This document shows positions 48,813-61,536 of a stretch of 64,000 nucleotides of DNA, piece by piece. The DNA is from Doris montereyensis (lineage: Eukaryota; Mollusca; Gastropoda; Nudibranchia; Dorididae). A program made the translations under genes and the position numbers. Location: NCBI GenBank assembly GCA_037039925.1, contig JAXRKP010000031.1, forward strand, positions 540,272 through 604,271. The letters run 5' to 3'. The notes under the pieces were generated by a model. It searched no databases and was not told the origin of the DNA. It saw nothing but the letters and a program-made list of their open reading frames with translations. Position 1 is the stretch's first letter; each line of letters begins with the position of its first letter.

Positions 48813-51800
48813 GTGATTAGTTTTTTTTCGTTTTGGTGTAAATATTGTTGTAAATTATATATAAAGAGTAGCTGGATTCTTAATAGGGAGTATCGCAATA
48901 CACTTCAAATTCAATAAATGTAACACTTCCAATTCTTTACGTACAGCAAGGAAGTTGCACTCTTTTCCTCATCTCGGGAAAGTGATAAAGGTTTAAGGTG
49001 TGAAATCAAGAAAATTGTTATTGTAATGATTGAAAAAACTAACCAATAAACTTTGTTGATTGTCTTATTCTTATCTTTCAAAACATTGTTGTTGTTTCTT
49101 TTGTTTTAAAATCGTTTTAAACAGGTAGGCCTATGTTTCATTTAAAAGTTGGCAATGGCTTTGACTTTTTTCCCCATTTTAAAATCATAGTGCACAATTT
49201 TAAAGTTTTTATTTTTGACTTGTTTAAAAAAAATTTTTGTTTGATATGAGGATATAATAACACTTTGAAAATCATAATTTATTCAAGTTTATTAATTTTG
49301 TAAATTACCATCACCAGTTTAAAAGTTACAGCCGTTTGAATTTTGTTGCAATACTTTTGCTGCTCAGTATAATAATATATTTATATTATAATTGAATTAA
49401 CACTATTAACAGGGTTATCAAATATGATCACTAAAAACAAAACTCATCCTCATTTTCATAGGCAAGGAGTTAGGAATTAGTTTCTAAAATGTTTCGACAT
49501 TAAAGATGTCTAAGTATCTGTTTTGTTTACAGCCGTCCTGTTGAAATAAAATCAAAACCTACCAAGTTAATGGATGAGGCATGTGATTGTTCTCATCAGT
49601 GTGTTGAATGGCTCAAAGATTACTTCAATGACAGAATTGCTAGGGTTGATATTCCACTATTGTGTCCAGCAACAATTAACACAGGTAAGCGTTAATACTA
49701 ATACCTAATGTATGTTTTACTTTTAGCCTAGCCTCACTATGTGATGAGAATTTAAGTTAAGGAAATTTGACATATATTTAACTCCTAGTGTGATTATTAT
49801 ACTTAAATACTTAAAAATATTAATCCATGAGAATGAACCAGACCAGAATGGAGCTGTCAGGGTTAACTCCTTAGCCTTTGGTCAGTCAAGACTGGTCTGC
49901 AAGACAGCAGGTTGTTTTCTTTCAGGGTTAACTCCCTTAGCCTTTGATCAGTCAAGACCGGCATGCAAGGCAGCAGGTTGTTTTCTTTCAGGGTTAACTC
50001 CCTTAGTCTTTGGTCAGCCAAGACCTGCCTGCAAGGCAGCAGGAGACTTCGGGAGGGCGGGACCATCTACTACCCGTACAGGTGCTTTCCTGTTAACTGC
50101 CCGGCGGAACATGAATATTATCAATAAATATGTGTTTTATCCTACCCATACTTAGTCATAGTCATAGCAACAGCAAACATAATAAAATATACATACGCTC
50201 AAACTTTGCTATACCGCCAACTGTGTGCCAGTGGTAACTTGGTGTTATAGGTAATGTCATTCTTACGAACACACCTTTTTTAGTATCACAATGAAGGAGA
50301 GAATCAATATTTGACTACAGCTATGGTAAACAAATACAAATAAACGGTCACTGGCAAGACAATATTGGCCTTCTGCATGTGAAAAGGCTGCCGTAGTATT
50401 ATATTAATTATAATGTAGTAGTAGTAGGATAGCCGGTCTCTTACGTTGTCTAGAAAAAAAAACATCAACAAAAACCTCCATAACTCAAAAATGGATACGC
50501 CTAGGGTATGACACTGACACTGCTGTGAAGCCTAATTCTCACCACTCAAAGGGACCCAAAGCCATGCTTACCCCGTCAAGCTATTGTCAGGATGGCGTGA
50601 TCTGGGCCTATGCCGATCCTATCTTCATTCAGCTGACCCAGGCCTTAGTAATGGACAACAAACTCAAACAGTCTCCAAACCTTTAGTATTCTTGTTGTCA
50701 TAAAGAGAAAACCTTGTGTTATTAGTGTCAATGTCAATGCTGCAAGTTTAAGAGTACTAAGACACACATGGTAGTGATTTGTGCGTGTGTTTGACTCCAT
50801 GATCTGTAACTAAGCCAAACTAGATTCTACATTAACCTGCTTGCATCACTTTGGGGAATGGGGTGGTTATGCACGGTTGCGGTATAATGAATTATTTCAA
50901 TTCATTGGTTTTGCATAGTGTCAGATCCGTATAAGGTGAAAAGCTGCCAGTAAGCGAAAATGATGGTGTAAAGGGGGCTGTATAACAAGGTTTTGAGTGT
51001 TGTAATGTACATACTCCTTGTGATATCGGAGAATTTTCCTTCTTGATGCAACAAGGGAAATGGTTTAAATGAAGGGCCACGTTCATCATCCTAATTAATA
51101 ATCATTGGCTGTCGTGTTTTGGTCCTTATATCTTTCTTGTGTACTCACATTTTAACATATTTAAATGAGAAAGACAAATAGAGGATACAAAGTACTTTTC
51201 CTGTCACTCAATAACATAGACAGAAAGGTGACAGCATACTTTAAAGTTCTAAACCTAGAAATGTTTGAAAGATACAAGATGAGGAGATAGTTTAGCTTTT
51301 CTTATCTTATGGAAAATCAGAAAGCTATTTGGCCTATCAAATCTTTATCAAGTAAATGTTACGCAAAGCATAATTACATAAACATTTGCGACGATCAAGG
51401 TACAGTCCAAGATTCAAGATATAAATAGTTATTATAGTTGTAGACTTAATCAAGTGCAATGGTGTATTTTTCAACGCAAGTTGATTAATCGTCTAATTTT
51501 AAGTAAATGGCTCGATACGTATAAAATCTAATAATCTTATTTTTATTGAACAATTCGAATAATGTGGCTGGTACAGTATTTACTTTGACTACTTTGAGCA
51601 GATTGCTGATCTGGGACTTGACACACAACATTGAATAATTTTAAAACTTTAAATTCTCATTTAATTACCAAACTTACACTTTGCTTTCAGGTTCTTTCAG
51701 GACACGTGCTTGGAGCATTTTGCCAAAAGCAGTATTATTTGGAGAGCGAATCACTTATGCAAAGCTGGCCCAACTTTGTGGCAATCGGCAAGCCAGTAGA

Positions 51801-51959
51801 GCTGCAGGTCAAGCCATGGCATTGAATCCAGTTTCACTTCTGATACCCTGCCACCGTGTAATTCCATCTAATGGAGGAGTAGGAAATTACCATCATGGAA
51901 AAAAGAATTCAATCAAGATTTGGCTATTGGAATTTGAGGAAAGAAAACTTTCAACCTGA
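48666..51959 (+). CDS. MGMT: Methylated-DNA--protein-cysteine methyltransferase (three coding exons)
   Basis: Suicide DNA-repair protein that moves the alkyl group from O6-alkylguanine in DNA to its own cysteine. The third exon has the full methyltransferase core: GERITYAKLAQLCGNRQASR, AAGQAMALNPVSLLIPCHRV (active-site Cys in PCHRV) and IPSNGGVGNYHHGKK, ending EFEERKLST. The first exon has the N-terminal strand signature SLTVSSPIGDIEIKSCKSGL. The second has CSHQCVEWLKDYFNDRIARV and PLLCPATINTG. Splice sites are GT/AG. Exon 1 must lose one base, or use an internal donor, for its frame to reach exon 2: the frame continuous with exon 2 ends LLDPDE. Removing one base gives 188 residues, against 207 in human. 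Probably nuclear, but no localisation signal is evident. Confidence 0.9.
49533..49684 (+). CDS. MGMT: MGMT exon 2
   Basis: Acceptor TTTTGTTTACAG, donor GTAAGC. 50 codons RPVEIKSKPTKLMDEACDCS onward, with split codons at both ends (1 base each). Confidence 0.85.
49856..50052 (+). repeat. 66-bp tandem repeat, three units
   Basis: Units start at GGTTAACTCC(C)TTAG and contain CAAGACAGCAGG or CAAGGCAGCAGG, followed by TTGTTTTCTTTCAG. The first unit is 65 bp and the second 66; the third diverges after CAGCAGG. In MGMT intron 2. The frame stays open because the unit is 22 codons, but splice logic and lack of homology argue against coding. Confidence 0.88.
51691..51959 (+). CDS. MGMT: MGMT exon 3 (active site)
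   Basis: Acceptor TTTGCTTTCAG. Begins GSFRTRAWSILPKAVLFGER and contains PCHRV. Stop TGA at 51957-51959. Confidence 0.92.
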
Positions 51960-52787
51960 GGAAATCACCTGTCATCTCTGCCTTTATGTAATAGAGAGAA
52001 CTGTTTTGACGCTTCTATTGATATTGATACAGTACTATTTTTGTCAATGTATGATCAAAGCAGTCGACTCTCTATCAAAAGTCCTATGTTGAAAATGAAA
52101 GACAAAATAAGAAAGTTCATTAGTCTTCCATTTCTTTTTAAATTATTTTTTTCTATGCAAAGTTGGCATTCTCTTTTGTTTTCTTTCCTCCTTTGTCTTC
52201 TTTACAAATCTCAAATGATTCATTAAATGTACTTTACTCCACATATGATTCAAGTAAAGCAGATGTGTCTTCAGTTTCTTTGAGGTTTTGGTGTTTGAAA
52301 AACAAAATTCTGAAGAAAAAAATTCTAATATATTAAGATTTTGAAAGAAATTATTATCATTGATAATTTTTCATTATAAATCCCACAAGAATGGGTATCA
52401 ATTTAACTTTTAAGCCTTGTTTAGCATTTTTCTTCACATCAGGTCCAATTAATTTTTGTAGATGCTAGCTCATTAATTTTTAAAAGATAAAATATAAATT
52501 ATAATATCATAGTTTGCCAGGTATGTAAATGGAGTCAAAGATTATTGAGTAGAGTTCTTTTTAGTTTCCCATTTCTTTCTAAACCAAAACTTTTGTTTCT
52601 CTCGTATTATTTGCAACTATTACGCTTGTTAAACGGCATTATAAACCATTGAGATTGTTATGCTTGTTAAATTGCATTATAATCAATCACCACTTGTGTT
52701 GAAATTTTTATGTAAAATGTATCAGTCATAGCATTACATGTAATGACTGTTTTGTTGTTGAAATTTGCTTATTAGATTTCATTCTCT

Positions 52788-52793
52788 AATAAA
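52788..52793 (+). terminator. Candidate polyadenylation signal of MGMT
   Basis: AATAAA about 830 bp after the stop, followed by T-rich and GT-rich sequence (ACATTGTTTATGA). Confidence 0.4.
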
Positions 52794-52799
52794 ATACAT

Positions 52800-55700
52800 T
52801 GTTTATGATACAAAAACCACTAAACCAACTGTTGATTGTTCTTTTTTGGTTTGAAACAAGTTGAAATTTGTTCTTGTTGACTTTTCCATTTTCTGTAACA
52901 CTTTTACATTTACCTTATGCTTTCAATCACATGGAATTTTAACGCAAGCAACAAATTCCTGGAATAACATTATTTTCTATAGTATTAGTGATTTGTGTGA
53001 AAGAAAACTTGGATAGTTGTAAATAAAATCATTGTCATGTGTTTTAATTTTACATCCCCTCCAGATGCCTTTCCCTTTGGAAAAACAGGCACTGAAACAA
53101 AAACGAAGGTCACCATTCTTGATTCCTGTAGGCCAATAAAAGTACATGTAATATCAATATAAATCAAATATATATGGAAGTCTCTTTGAGATTTAAAAAC
53201 AATACTTTAATCTCAAAATACTGATAAACTTTAAATAAATATTGAAAACAATCACAAGAACAATAGAACTGAAAGAAATAGAGTTTTTCATTTATAAGAA
53301 AATAAAGCACAAAAAATCTGACTTAAGTTCACAGATGTCAGATAAGAATAAAATATGCTTGTCATTGTAACCGATCAATAATTATAAGAATATCATACAA
53401 TAAGGAAGAAAGAACAACAATTATTTTTTAAAGTTATTGTTAAGAATACCTGAAAACTTACAGATGATTCAATCCAAAGCAACAATAATATAAAAATAAA
53501 GTGACAGAAAGAAAACAACATATCATGAATAGCACCACATATGGTTTAACAATAATAATAATAATGAATAATAGTAATTATAACCACAACAATATAACTA
53601 AATAATACTTATACTTATATGTTAATTCAAAGAGCATCTTAATGTCAACCTCAAGGGATCGGTACTCTACAAAACTATAATAAGAAAACAAAGAAATTTT
53701 TATTACACGCACAAGCTGGCATACTGAGCAAGCAAACATCATATTAATAAAGATGTAAAAGCTTTATATGACTATGTGTGCATAAGATATTTATATAAAA
53801 TAAAAACATCACTACTGAACAATCCAATTGCGAAGATGTATTTTGTGAAAAAATGAAATTCAAAATCCTGAAAATTTGCAATGGTCCTTGCAAATCTCAC
53901 TTGACAATAAGTGACTTCCAGACTGGTGAATCACTTTTACTTTTTGACACTGTATGCTATCTATTTTTCCTTTCTTTCCTGTCATTTTCTCTTCCTTTTT
54001 TCTCTTTCCCTCCAGTGCAAATCATGTTAAATGCATAAAAAAAATAAAGAAGAAGTAGACAAAGGCAAAACTAACGCAAAAATTCATAAAGTATTAGAGA
54101 CAATATTTGCAATTGCCATATTGCCAAAGAAAATGGACTTCTATTGTGCAGGTTTGTTTGTTTAATTGAATATTACGCCATCCACCATTGTGGTGGTCTC
54201 AGGGTGAACTAAGAGTAAAAAACAAGATAAAAGAAAAAAATACACAATGAAAGGATAGCAGTAGGACCTATCAGTAGCAGCTGTTAGTGTTAACCGCCCA
54301 CATTGTGCAGGGAGCCAACATCCTACACTACAAGTACATCATCCTCACGAACACAACTTCTGCTCATTTTGCTTAAGATCTCTTAATCCATAAAACAGTC
54401 TAATTCATGAACAGCTTCTACTATTACCTTGATTTCTAAACATTACATCAAGAATTTTCTTTCTGCACACAAAAATTGTCCATAAGTGTAAATAACGCCC
54501 ATCAAATCACAGTAAAATCAGATAATAATAGAGTGTTCTTTTTGTCAGAAGCATTAACAGAGCATACATTTATACATATTTAGATCTATTATCTGTATAT
54601 TATGTTTGAACAGAAAAAGCAATTATTCAAATCTATTGTATCAAGGAAGGACAAGGGTCATCTGCCAAGTGGTAAAAAAATTCAGTTCAGGAATTATAGA
54701 AGAGAACGCTGATGGACTATGCTTGATATCAAATTTCTGAGTCATCCGAAATGCAAATTAAAAAAAAAGTTTTCATTAAAAAATAAAAGAAAATAATGCC
54801 CAATTGCTAGCAACAGAGAATTGTCAAAAGATAATACTGAACAACTTCCTTTATTACCATAAAAAGGTCTTGTCCAGATAAATGTATGCTCTAAAATGAC
54901 AGCTTTTTCATCTTCCCAAATTGTATGCTTTTTTTTGTGAAGACTACTTTGTAAATTTTATTCATATATAGTAGATATAAATGAATCAAGTGAACAAGTG
55001 CTGATTAAAAAAAAAAGAAGATAAGGCATAAAACACATAAAGTAATGACCAGTAGAATAAATATTGTAGTTTTCACCAACATATTTATTGTCTAAAATAA
55101 ATAAAGAATGCTTAATAAAAAAATAAAATTAAGGCAAAAATGTATTGCACACAATATTATAATTTATCACATATCACATGCGCTTCACCCAATATATTAT
55201 GTTTATTATATTCCTACTGAACATAATTAATATATCAATCATGACACAGACTGGAACCCACGTAGTTTGGGCTTATTAAATGGAAATTGGCATAATAAAA
55301 GGGGTCTCAGTATAATTTTTACTGTATCATTGGTTGTAGAATAGTTTAAACTAAACCTTGTCAAATAAGAACGATGAAAAACTTAATTACTGATGCGGTT
55401 ATTGGGTTTATGATATTTAGATATATATACATATTTAATCCTTTAATTGGAGATTAATAGAGTTGTGATCAGCGTTGCTCATTCGGCGGCCTGCTTTGTA
55501 TTCAAATTCAAGAGATCTTTTATGCGGCGCCTTTCATAAATTTGGTTAGTTCGTGAAATGTACAATAACTGGTCGGCATAGTGCAAGAGTGGGTCAACCC
55601 CGAATTGGTCTATTTTGAGAAAATAGGGGCTGAAGATTGTTTTAAAATGGTTCATCCCACGTATGAGAGCCTAACCCGTTGACCCAGTCTTCATGTGGGA

Positions 55701-57629
55701 AGTACAAACATGGTCCATTCCAATCTAACATCTTTGTTGTCACTGTCATTTGTTGCCATTTTAATTAAAGGGATAAACAAAAGTGAAAAGTTTGTATCTA
55801 AAAAACCAAGGAGGCTTTTTATAGTGTTAGTAATAAAACCAATATTTTTAAGAAAGATGTCACCAGTATCTATTAATAGAAGAACCATATATCCCAAAAA
55901 TCACAAAATTGTTGGACAACCCAACCAATTATCACTAAGCAGTTTCTCTTTTTCTGTTTCTTTTAGCTCTTCTCACCTCAGATCTATTAAAAACTCCTTG
56001 TATATGAAGGGATAAGGATATCGGCTTGCAAGGCAATGTTTTCTAGCTTGAAGTATCAACTGATAATAAATTATTGTAATGCTACCATATATTAAAAAAA
56101 CCACTTCCCCAACGAAACCAACTAAAGAAAAAGAAAACAAACAAAAAACATGGTTAATGAAGTAATCCAGTGTTCAAACTGCTGCATGTTTAACTTAATA
56201 TCAGTATTGATAGAGCGTTTCATATCACCACTTGAGATATTTTTTATTTGAATTACCGATAAATAATACCTAAAATACACAAGGGGAAATGTTAGTCTTC
56301 TTTCTCATCATAAAAACTGGAAGATATATGATGTGGTGAATCTTTTTACTGAGACTTGAGACCATAATGCTCACAATCAATGTTACAAATTTGTATATTC
56401 AAACTGAAAGCAGAAATATGTTTTCACTTTAAAATGAGGGTGCGATGTGTGCTAGGTGATGGGGATATGCTGATGATGAGATTATGCATTGTCATAAAGA
56501 AAAAAACCAAGAAACAATACTAACCAAATCGTGAATTTGCACCATACACCAGTTTAAAGCACCATGTCACTAATGTCAGTAAAATGGTGCAAAAACAATA
56601 TGAATGTAAAAGTTCAGAACAGTTCTGTAATCACCTTATCTTATATAGATTAATACCAACAAGAAAATACATGTAATATGTTTGTTCGAAAATTTGAAGA
56701 AAAAAGTAATACTTTTAATCCATTGCAATTTCTCTTGACAATTGGAAGTCCTCTGACATTTTAAATGTAAAAATGATGAGAAGTCATTAAATTTCAATTA
56801 GAATCCAATATATCTGAGCATGACAAGGAAATGTAAAGTCCTTCCTTCTCAAACCAATGTGGAGAATTCAAAATGTAAACAAAAAACTTTGTCAATCTTT
56901 AATGAAAACTTTTGTGACAAATGAAAGTAAAACACCAATAAATTTGAAAAAAGTTAAACTTGTAAAAGTACAAAATAAAAAACTTTAAAAATTGAGGTAA
57001 CATCAATGTAATGAACAGTAAAAATGAGTTGAGTGTTGGAATTATTGAAAATTGATAAAATGGCACAACAAAATCTGAAAACAACACTAAAAAGAATAAA
57101 GAATGTTAACTATGGATAATTTCAAACAATGTTTTGTGGTTACAACATGAATAAACAGAACCAAAGTATTTGGAATTTGCTGCATACACCATACACTCGT
57201 TTGTGTTATGTAATATTTTTTAATGTAGTCAATAATGGCTTTATAAATTTTCTAATGAAACATGTCAACTTCGTATACCTCAATACAAACATAAGCCATG
57301 GCTAGAGCAAATAATGTATGAATATGTCTGCAAAGAAACAGTTGAAAAACAATTTCCAAAATTTCATATTGTAAATTTCTATTTGTGAAAACATCTACTA
57401 AAAATAAAGTTTTGATAGAAAAATAAACTTTTCCGCTCATTTCTCACACTATTTACACATGGAAAATAGTATAACTAGAAAAATCTGATAAAAAGACCAA
57501 AAAAACCCCCCACCCAAATTCAAACCTAATAAACCTTGCTCTTAAATTACACATTTCAAGTAATATGTATCTTTCAAATGTAACCTTTTGTTGTAAGAAA
57601 CAAGTAAATGTGTTCTTCTTTAAGAACGT
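52800..57629. other. AT-rich stretch without a recognised gene
   Basis: Only short frames. Contains a small (ATA)n tract near 53550 and many A-runs. The part near the phosphatase gene may include its 3' UTR. Confidence 0.4.
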
Positions 57630-57788
57630 TTATTGCAAATCAAAAACTGTTTGAAATAAATTCTTCATAACATCACCAGGGGACTCCTGAAACATATCAC
57701 TGCAGACAATCGCTCCTTCTATCCTAAATTCATTACAAATAAAACATTTACTACTTTTAACAGCTGCCCTAGACAAGATCATACTGAG
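57630..57788 (-). CDS. Possible alternative or separate terminal exon
   Basis: Minus strand: acceptor TTTCTTAATTGCAG followed by 52 open codons and TAA. It encodes LSMILSRAAVKSSKCFICNE, FRIEGAIVCSDMFQESPGD and VMKNLFQTVFDLQ. Phase 0 would fit a splice from the phosphatase exon ending at 59003. No family is recognised, and the length is not far beyond chance. Confidence 0.25.
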   Translation of the reverse strand, partial: LSMILSRAAVKSSKCFICNEFRIEGAIVCSDMFQESPGDVMKNLFQTVFDLQ

Positions 57789-58647
57789 CTGCAATTAAGA
57801 AAGCAAATATCTAATATCTAAGACATGGTAAAAATATCAAGAAAAAAAACAATTCTTTTTAAAGAGATTATCATTGAAGTGAACTAAAATAAGGTTAAGA
57901 ATGATAGGGTTGTCTTGTTTTCATCCCTTGTTTTTCTTCTTTTCTCCCTTTTATATGTTATATAATAACAATATTAGGATCATCCTATGATTCTCATCTG
58001 GAATAGTTGAAAAGATTGCTCCTGACTCCTTCATATTTACTGTAGAACTGAATATTTCAGTGTAGATATGTTCTAAGAAAAACTTATATGTTGTGTCATA
58101 ATCAAATCAACTTTGATACAATAAGACAATGAAAGCAGTTCAAATTAGACAATCAAAATATTTCATCATCCAGACTATGATCTAAAGCCCATCTTTCAAA
58201 AACAGCTATCAAGTAAGTATCTTGTTGAAAATTTAAATTATGACTTATTGCAAAGACACCTCATAAACTGATCATACTTTTGCAACCTCAGAACACTGAC
58301 TAGGTGACCATGAGTGAGGTTTTAAAGTATCTCTTCTTTTTCACTGTCAAAAATATAAGATGGCACAAAAGAAGGATTTTCTTCTGTGCATACAAGATCT
58401 AGATTTTTTTTTTGTTAAAAAAAAAAAAGAAAAAAAGAAATTGGTAATTCTATCAAATTATTAACATCTGCTGCTGATGCTCTACCCAGTGTTTTGCCAA
58501 TATCCCCTTCAAACCAGGGGCAACTTCAATTGTCAATGAGTTTGGAGATTAGAAGGAGGACATATCAATTTTCTCTAGCCAGAAACAAAGATTCATCATT
58601 CTGCACCACATATTTACAAGAGCAGCCACCACCACTGGATATGACCC

Positions 58648-58698
58648 TCATCTTTGTTTGCCCTTGGGTGGTGCTTTAATATCCTCCAAGGACATTGG
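58648..58698 (-). CDS. PP1-like terminal exon
   Basis: Acceptor CTCTTCAACAG, 16 codons ([16 protein letters not shown]) and stop TGA at 58650-58648. The tail is shorter than that of canonical PP1. Confidence 0.75.
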   Translation of the reverse strand, partial: PMSLEDIKAPPKGKQR

Positions 58699-60730
58699 CT
58701 GTTGAAGAGAAAGAAAATTGAAATATTGACAATCTTTTCAGTAAAACTTAATTTTCTTTTCGCAAAATTGATTCTTATTCTCTTTTATCGCATGAAATCA
58801 TGTACCGAAATTTTGTTGGTCTAAACAATTTGGGTAATAAAACCAATATTATCTAATAGTCACATTAAAATTGTAAGCCTACGAAGATTCATCATCTTAA
58901 ATAAAATAAAAGGATAATTTTTTATTGAACAATGATAAAAAAACACCAATTCACCCCCCTCCTCAGGTACACAAAACAGTTTGATAAACTAGATATGTTT
59001 ACCTTAATTATTTTAAAAGAGCAGGTCAGGTCTTCAGATACAATCATTACAGCAGCAGCATTGTCAAACTCCCCACAGTAATTAGGTGCACTGAAAATTG
59101 TCACAAGCTGGAATGGTACCAAAAGGAAGATGTGAAAATACAAAAAGAAAAATAATTCTGTACAACTGTGACATAATTATCCCGTGATCACGAAAGACAG
59201 CACATATGATACATTCATGAAATCAGACCAATCTGTGTGAAAACAGAGTTACTAAAGACAAGCCAATTTAACATCATTAATGGATATAGATGAATTGTTT
59301 TGTTTTTGGGAAAATTTTTCATCTAAGAAGTTGCTATGTTAATCCTTCACCTTTTAACACCTATGGATGCCTGTGAAATGGAAAATTTAACGCATAGTAA
59401 ATTTATCACAGTATGAACTCGAAAAACAAATATGTCAAACCCTGCAGTTTTAGTGAAATTTCTAGAGATCCTTCAAATGGTAATTAAATTGCTGTAAATG
59501 CCACTCAGACCTTATAACTGTGCATCCAATCCGTTATTTACTGACCGGTTTGTATAATATTTCGCTATCTGGTTACTCTTGTCAATATTAAAAGAATGAC
59601 GTCAGATTGTGTTCAAATATCTTGTAAATATTTTCAGAATTTTTTTGTTTTGTTGTTGCAATAAAAATACCATTTTTACATACACAATATAAGGCCATGT
59701 TAAAAAATTCATAACAAAAACCTATGCAAAATATCTACATTTTCTGATGTTGCACTTTAGATATTGAATGAAAAAAACGATCTGCACATGTTTTCATTGA
59801 TTTTATTTTTAGTAAAAAGTGAAGAAAAACAAGCAGTCATAAAAAGGTATAGTGCGACATCTAGATGTATGTGTCCTAAACAAAACAGAAGCATCAATAT
59901 ATAAGAGAAAGAGTAAAATCTTCATTACCTTTCTCTTTTCAAAGAAAGCATAACCATCTTCGACAACCTGATGAGCCCTAGCAATTAGACTGCAGTTGAA
60001 TCGCTTCAGGTATTCCTTGACGATGTCTCCTCCAAATGTAAATGATACACCCCGATCATTTTCACCCCAACCGGTAATATCCTAGAAAGGAAATGGGTAG
60101 TGAAAGCATTCATTAGAAAAATAAAGAACAGTTTTTCAACAAGAATCAAGAAGTAATAACATTTGCCATTTCCAAAAGAATCCAAAATAGCATTTTCTGA
60201 TACGTTAGGTCTAGATAATGCAATTACTATTAATATCATCTAAACTTGAAAAATGCAATGCAAGCCCGATGTGAAAGAATATGAGCAAATACAATCTTTA
60301 TATTGATGTATCTGACAAAAATGGCAACCTGCTATCAAATGAAAGACAATATCAAGCCCGTTTGCAAATAAAACACTATATACACTTACTTCCAAAAAGA
60401 AAAGTATTGATTGCAGACAGGCAGATATAGCTAATAAAATTATGAGTTTTTTATCATCCAAATTTTAAAAAAAATATAGATTGCTAGAGCTGACCCTCCC
60501 CCACAAGATACAGTGCATAAGTAATTAAAAATTCAATGTTTATTTCAAAATAATTTCTAACTTAAAGGCAATGCAGTAACCCATATACTAATGCTATTCC
60601 ATCACACAACCTGCGAGAAATTTATCTAACAGGCATAATTAGCAGGACTGACCTCATCCGGATCTGACCATAAAATATCACACAGAAGTCCATGATCTGG
60701 GACATCACATGGGCGATGAATTGTACGGAT
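58648..60730 (-). CDS. PP1-type serine/threonine phosphatase catalytic subunit, last four exons (5' part not seen)
   Basis: Metallophosphatase that dephosphorylates Ser/Thr on proteins with targeting subunits. The visible 128 residues join in phase 0: [26 protein letters not shown], then [37 protein letters not shown] (metal-binding His in RAHQ), then [16 protein letters not shown] (the [11 protein letters not shown] loop of PP1), then [16 protein letters not shown]. These match PP1 more closely than PP2A or PP2B. It is divergent: [10 protein letters not shown] replaces the usual MRPTDVPDQG, and the C-terminal tail is short with no TPPR Cdk site. The GDIHG, GDYVDRG and RGNHE blocks must lie in exons beyond 60730; none is found up to 64000, so the gene probably continues past the window edge. 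Confidence 0.9.
59003..59107 (-). CDS. PP1-like exon ([11 protein letters not shown])
   Basis: 35 codons, acceptor CATTCCAG, donor GTAAAC. Ends [10 protein letters not shown]. Confidence 0.9.
59929..60081 (-). CDS. PP1-like exon ([24 protein letters not shown])
   Basis: 51 codons, acceptor CCTTTCTAG, donor GTAATG, phase 0. Contains the RAHQ metal ligand. Confidence 0.9.
60653..60730 (-). CDS. PP1-like exon ([13 protein letters not shown])
   Basis: 26 codons, acceptor TATTGACAG, donor GTCAGT, phase 0 at both ends. Confidence 0.88.
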
Positions 60731-61530
60731 CTGTCAATACACAATTTACAAACAAAAAAAAACAACAAATAGTATTGAGGAAATAAATAAAAAAGAAATG
60801 GGAAAGAAAATCAACAGTAATCGACAATTTCTATAAACTTCAGTGGAACATCTGGGGAAATGCTGGGGCATGCGGAAAATCTCAAACACAAACTTTGATA
60901 TTTGGCTTAGGTTTTTGGAATAGAGATGAAAGCAAGGCAACGTGGTTGCTCATCAAGTAACAGCTGAAGGTACACAACGGAACATCCAGTTTTGGGACTT
61001 TTAAAAACCGTAATTCCCATCTGATAATTTAGCAACTATATAGCCTACTCTAATCTTGTAATGATGTGCCTTTTCTTTGCGACACAATTGCTGAGCTCAT
61101 TTTGTAATCTCCATCTATTCACCTTTCTCCAGACAGGTTCTTGCTTGATTACACATTTGAAACTTTTTGGTGATAAATGTATTTTGAAGCTGAGCTTTGC
61201 CATCTCTTCATGGTCAGGGACCAATCTACATAAGCAATTTTTTTTTATATGTGTGTCAGTGTATGTGTGTGTAGGAAGAGGAGGTGTGTGAGCATATGTG
61301 TGTAAGCAAATCAGTACCTGTATTTAAATTTATCATATGTTGATCTCAATTGCCTACAGTAATAGTTTACAACATAACATGCTTTTAAGATTAAGTCTAT
61401 GTAAATGTTCTTTTATGTCTATCTCATGATTCTATGACACTTTGTAAAGTGCTTTGAGCCTATGTTATGGGGTAAGCGTTATAGAAAAACTATGCATTAA
61501 GTCCTTCATAAGTTTGGTTTTTGATGTTAT
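60731..61530. other. Stretch between phosphatase exon and minisatellite
   Basis: No further phosphatase motif on the minus strand and no other gene recognised. Probably intron. Confidence 0.4.
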
Positions 61531-61536
61531 GAAAGA

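Noticed and set aside
49790..50155. 121-codon ORF over the 66-bp repeat
   Set aside because: Lies within an MGMT intron; openness follows from the 22-codon unit length.
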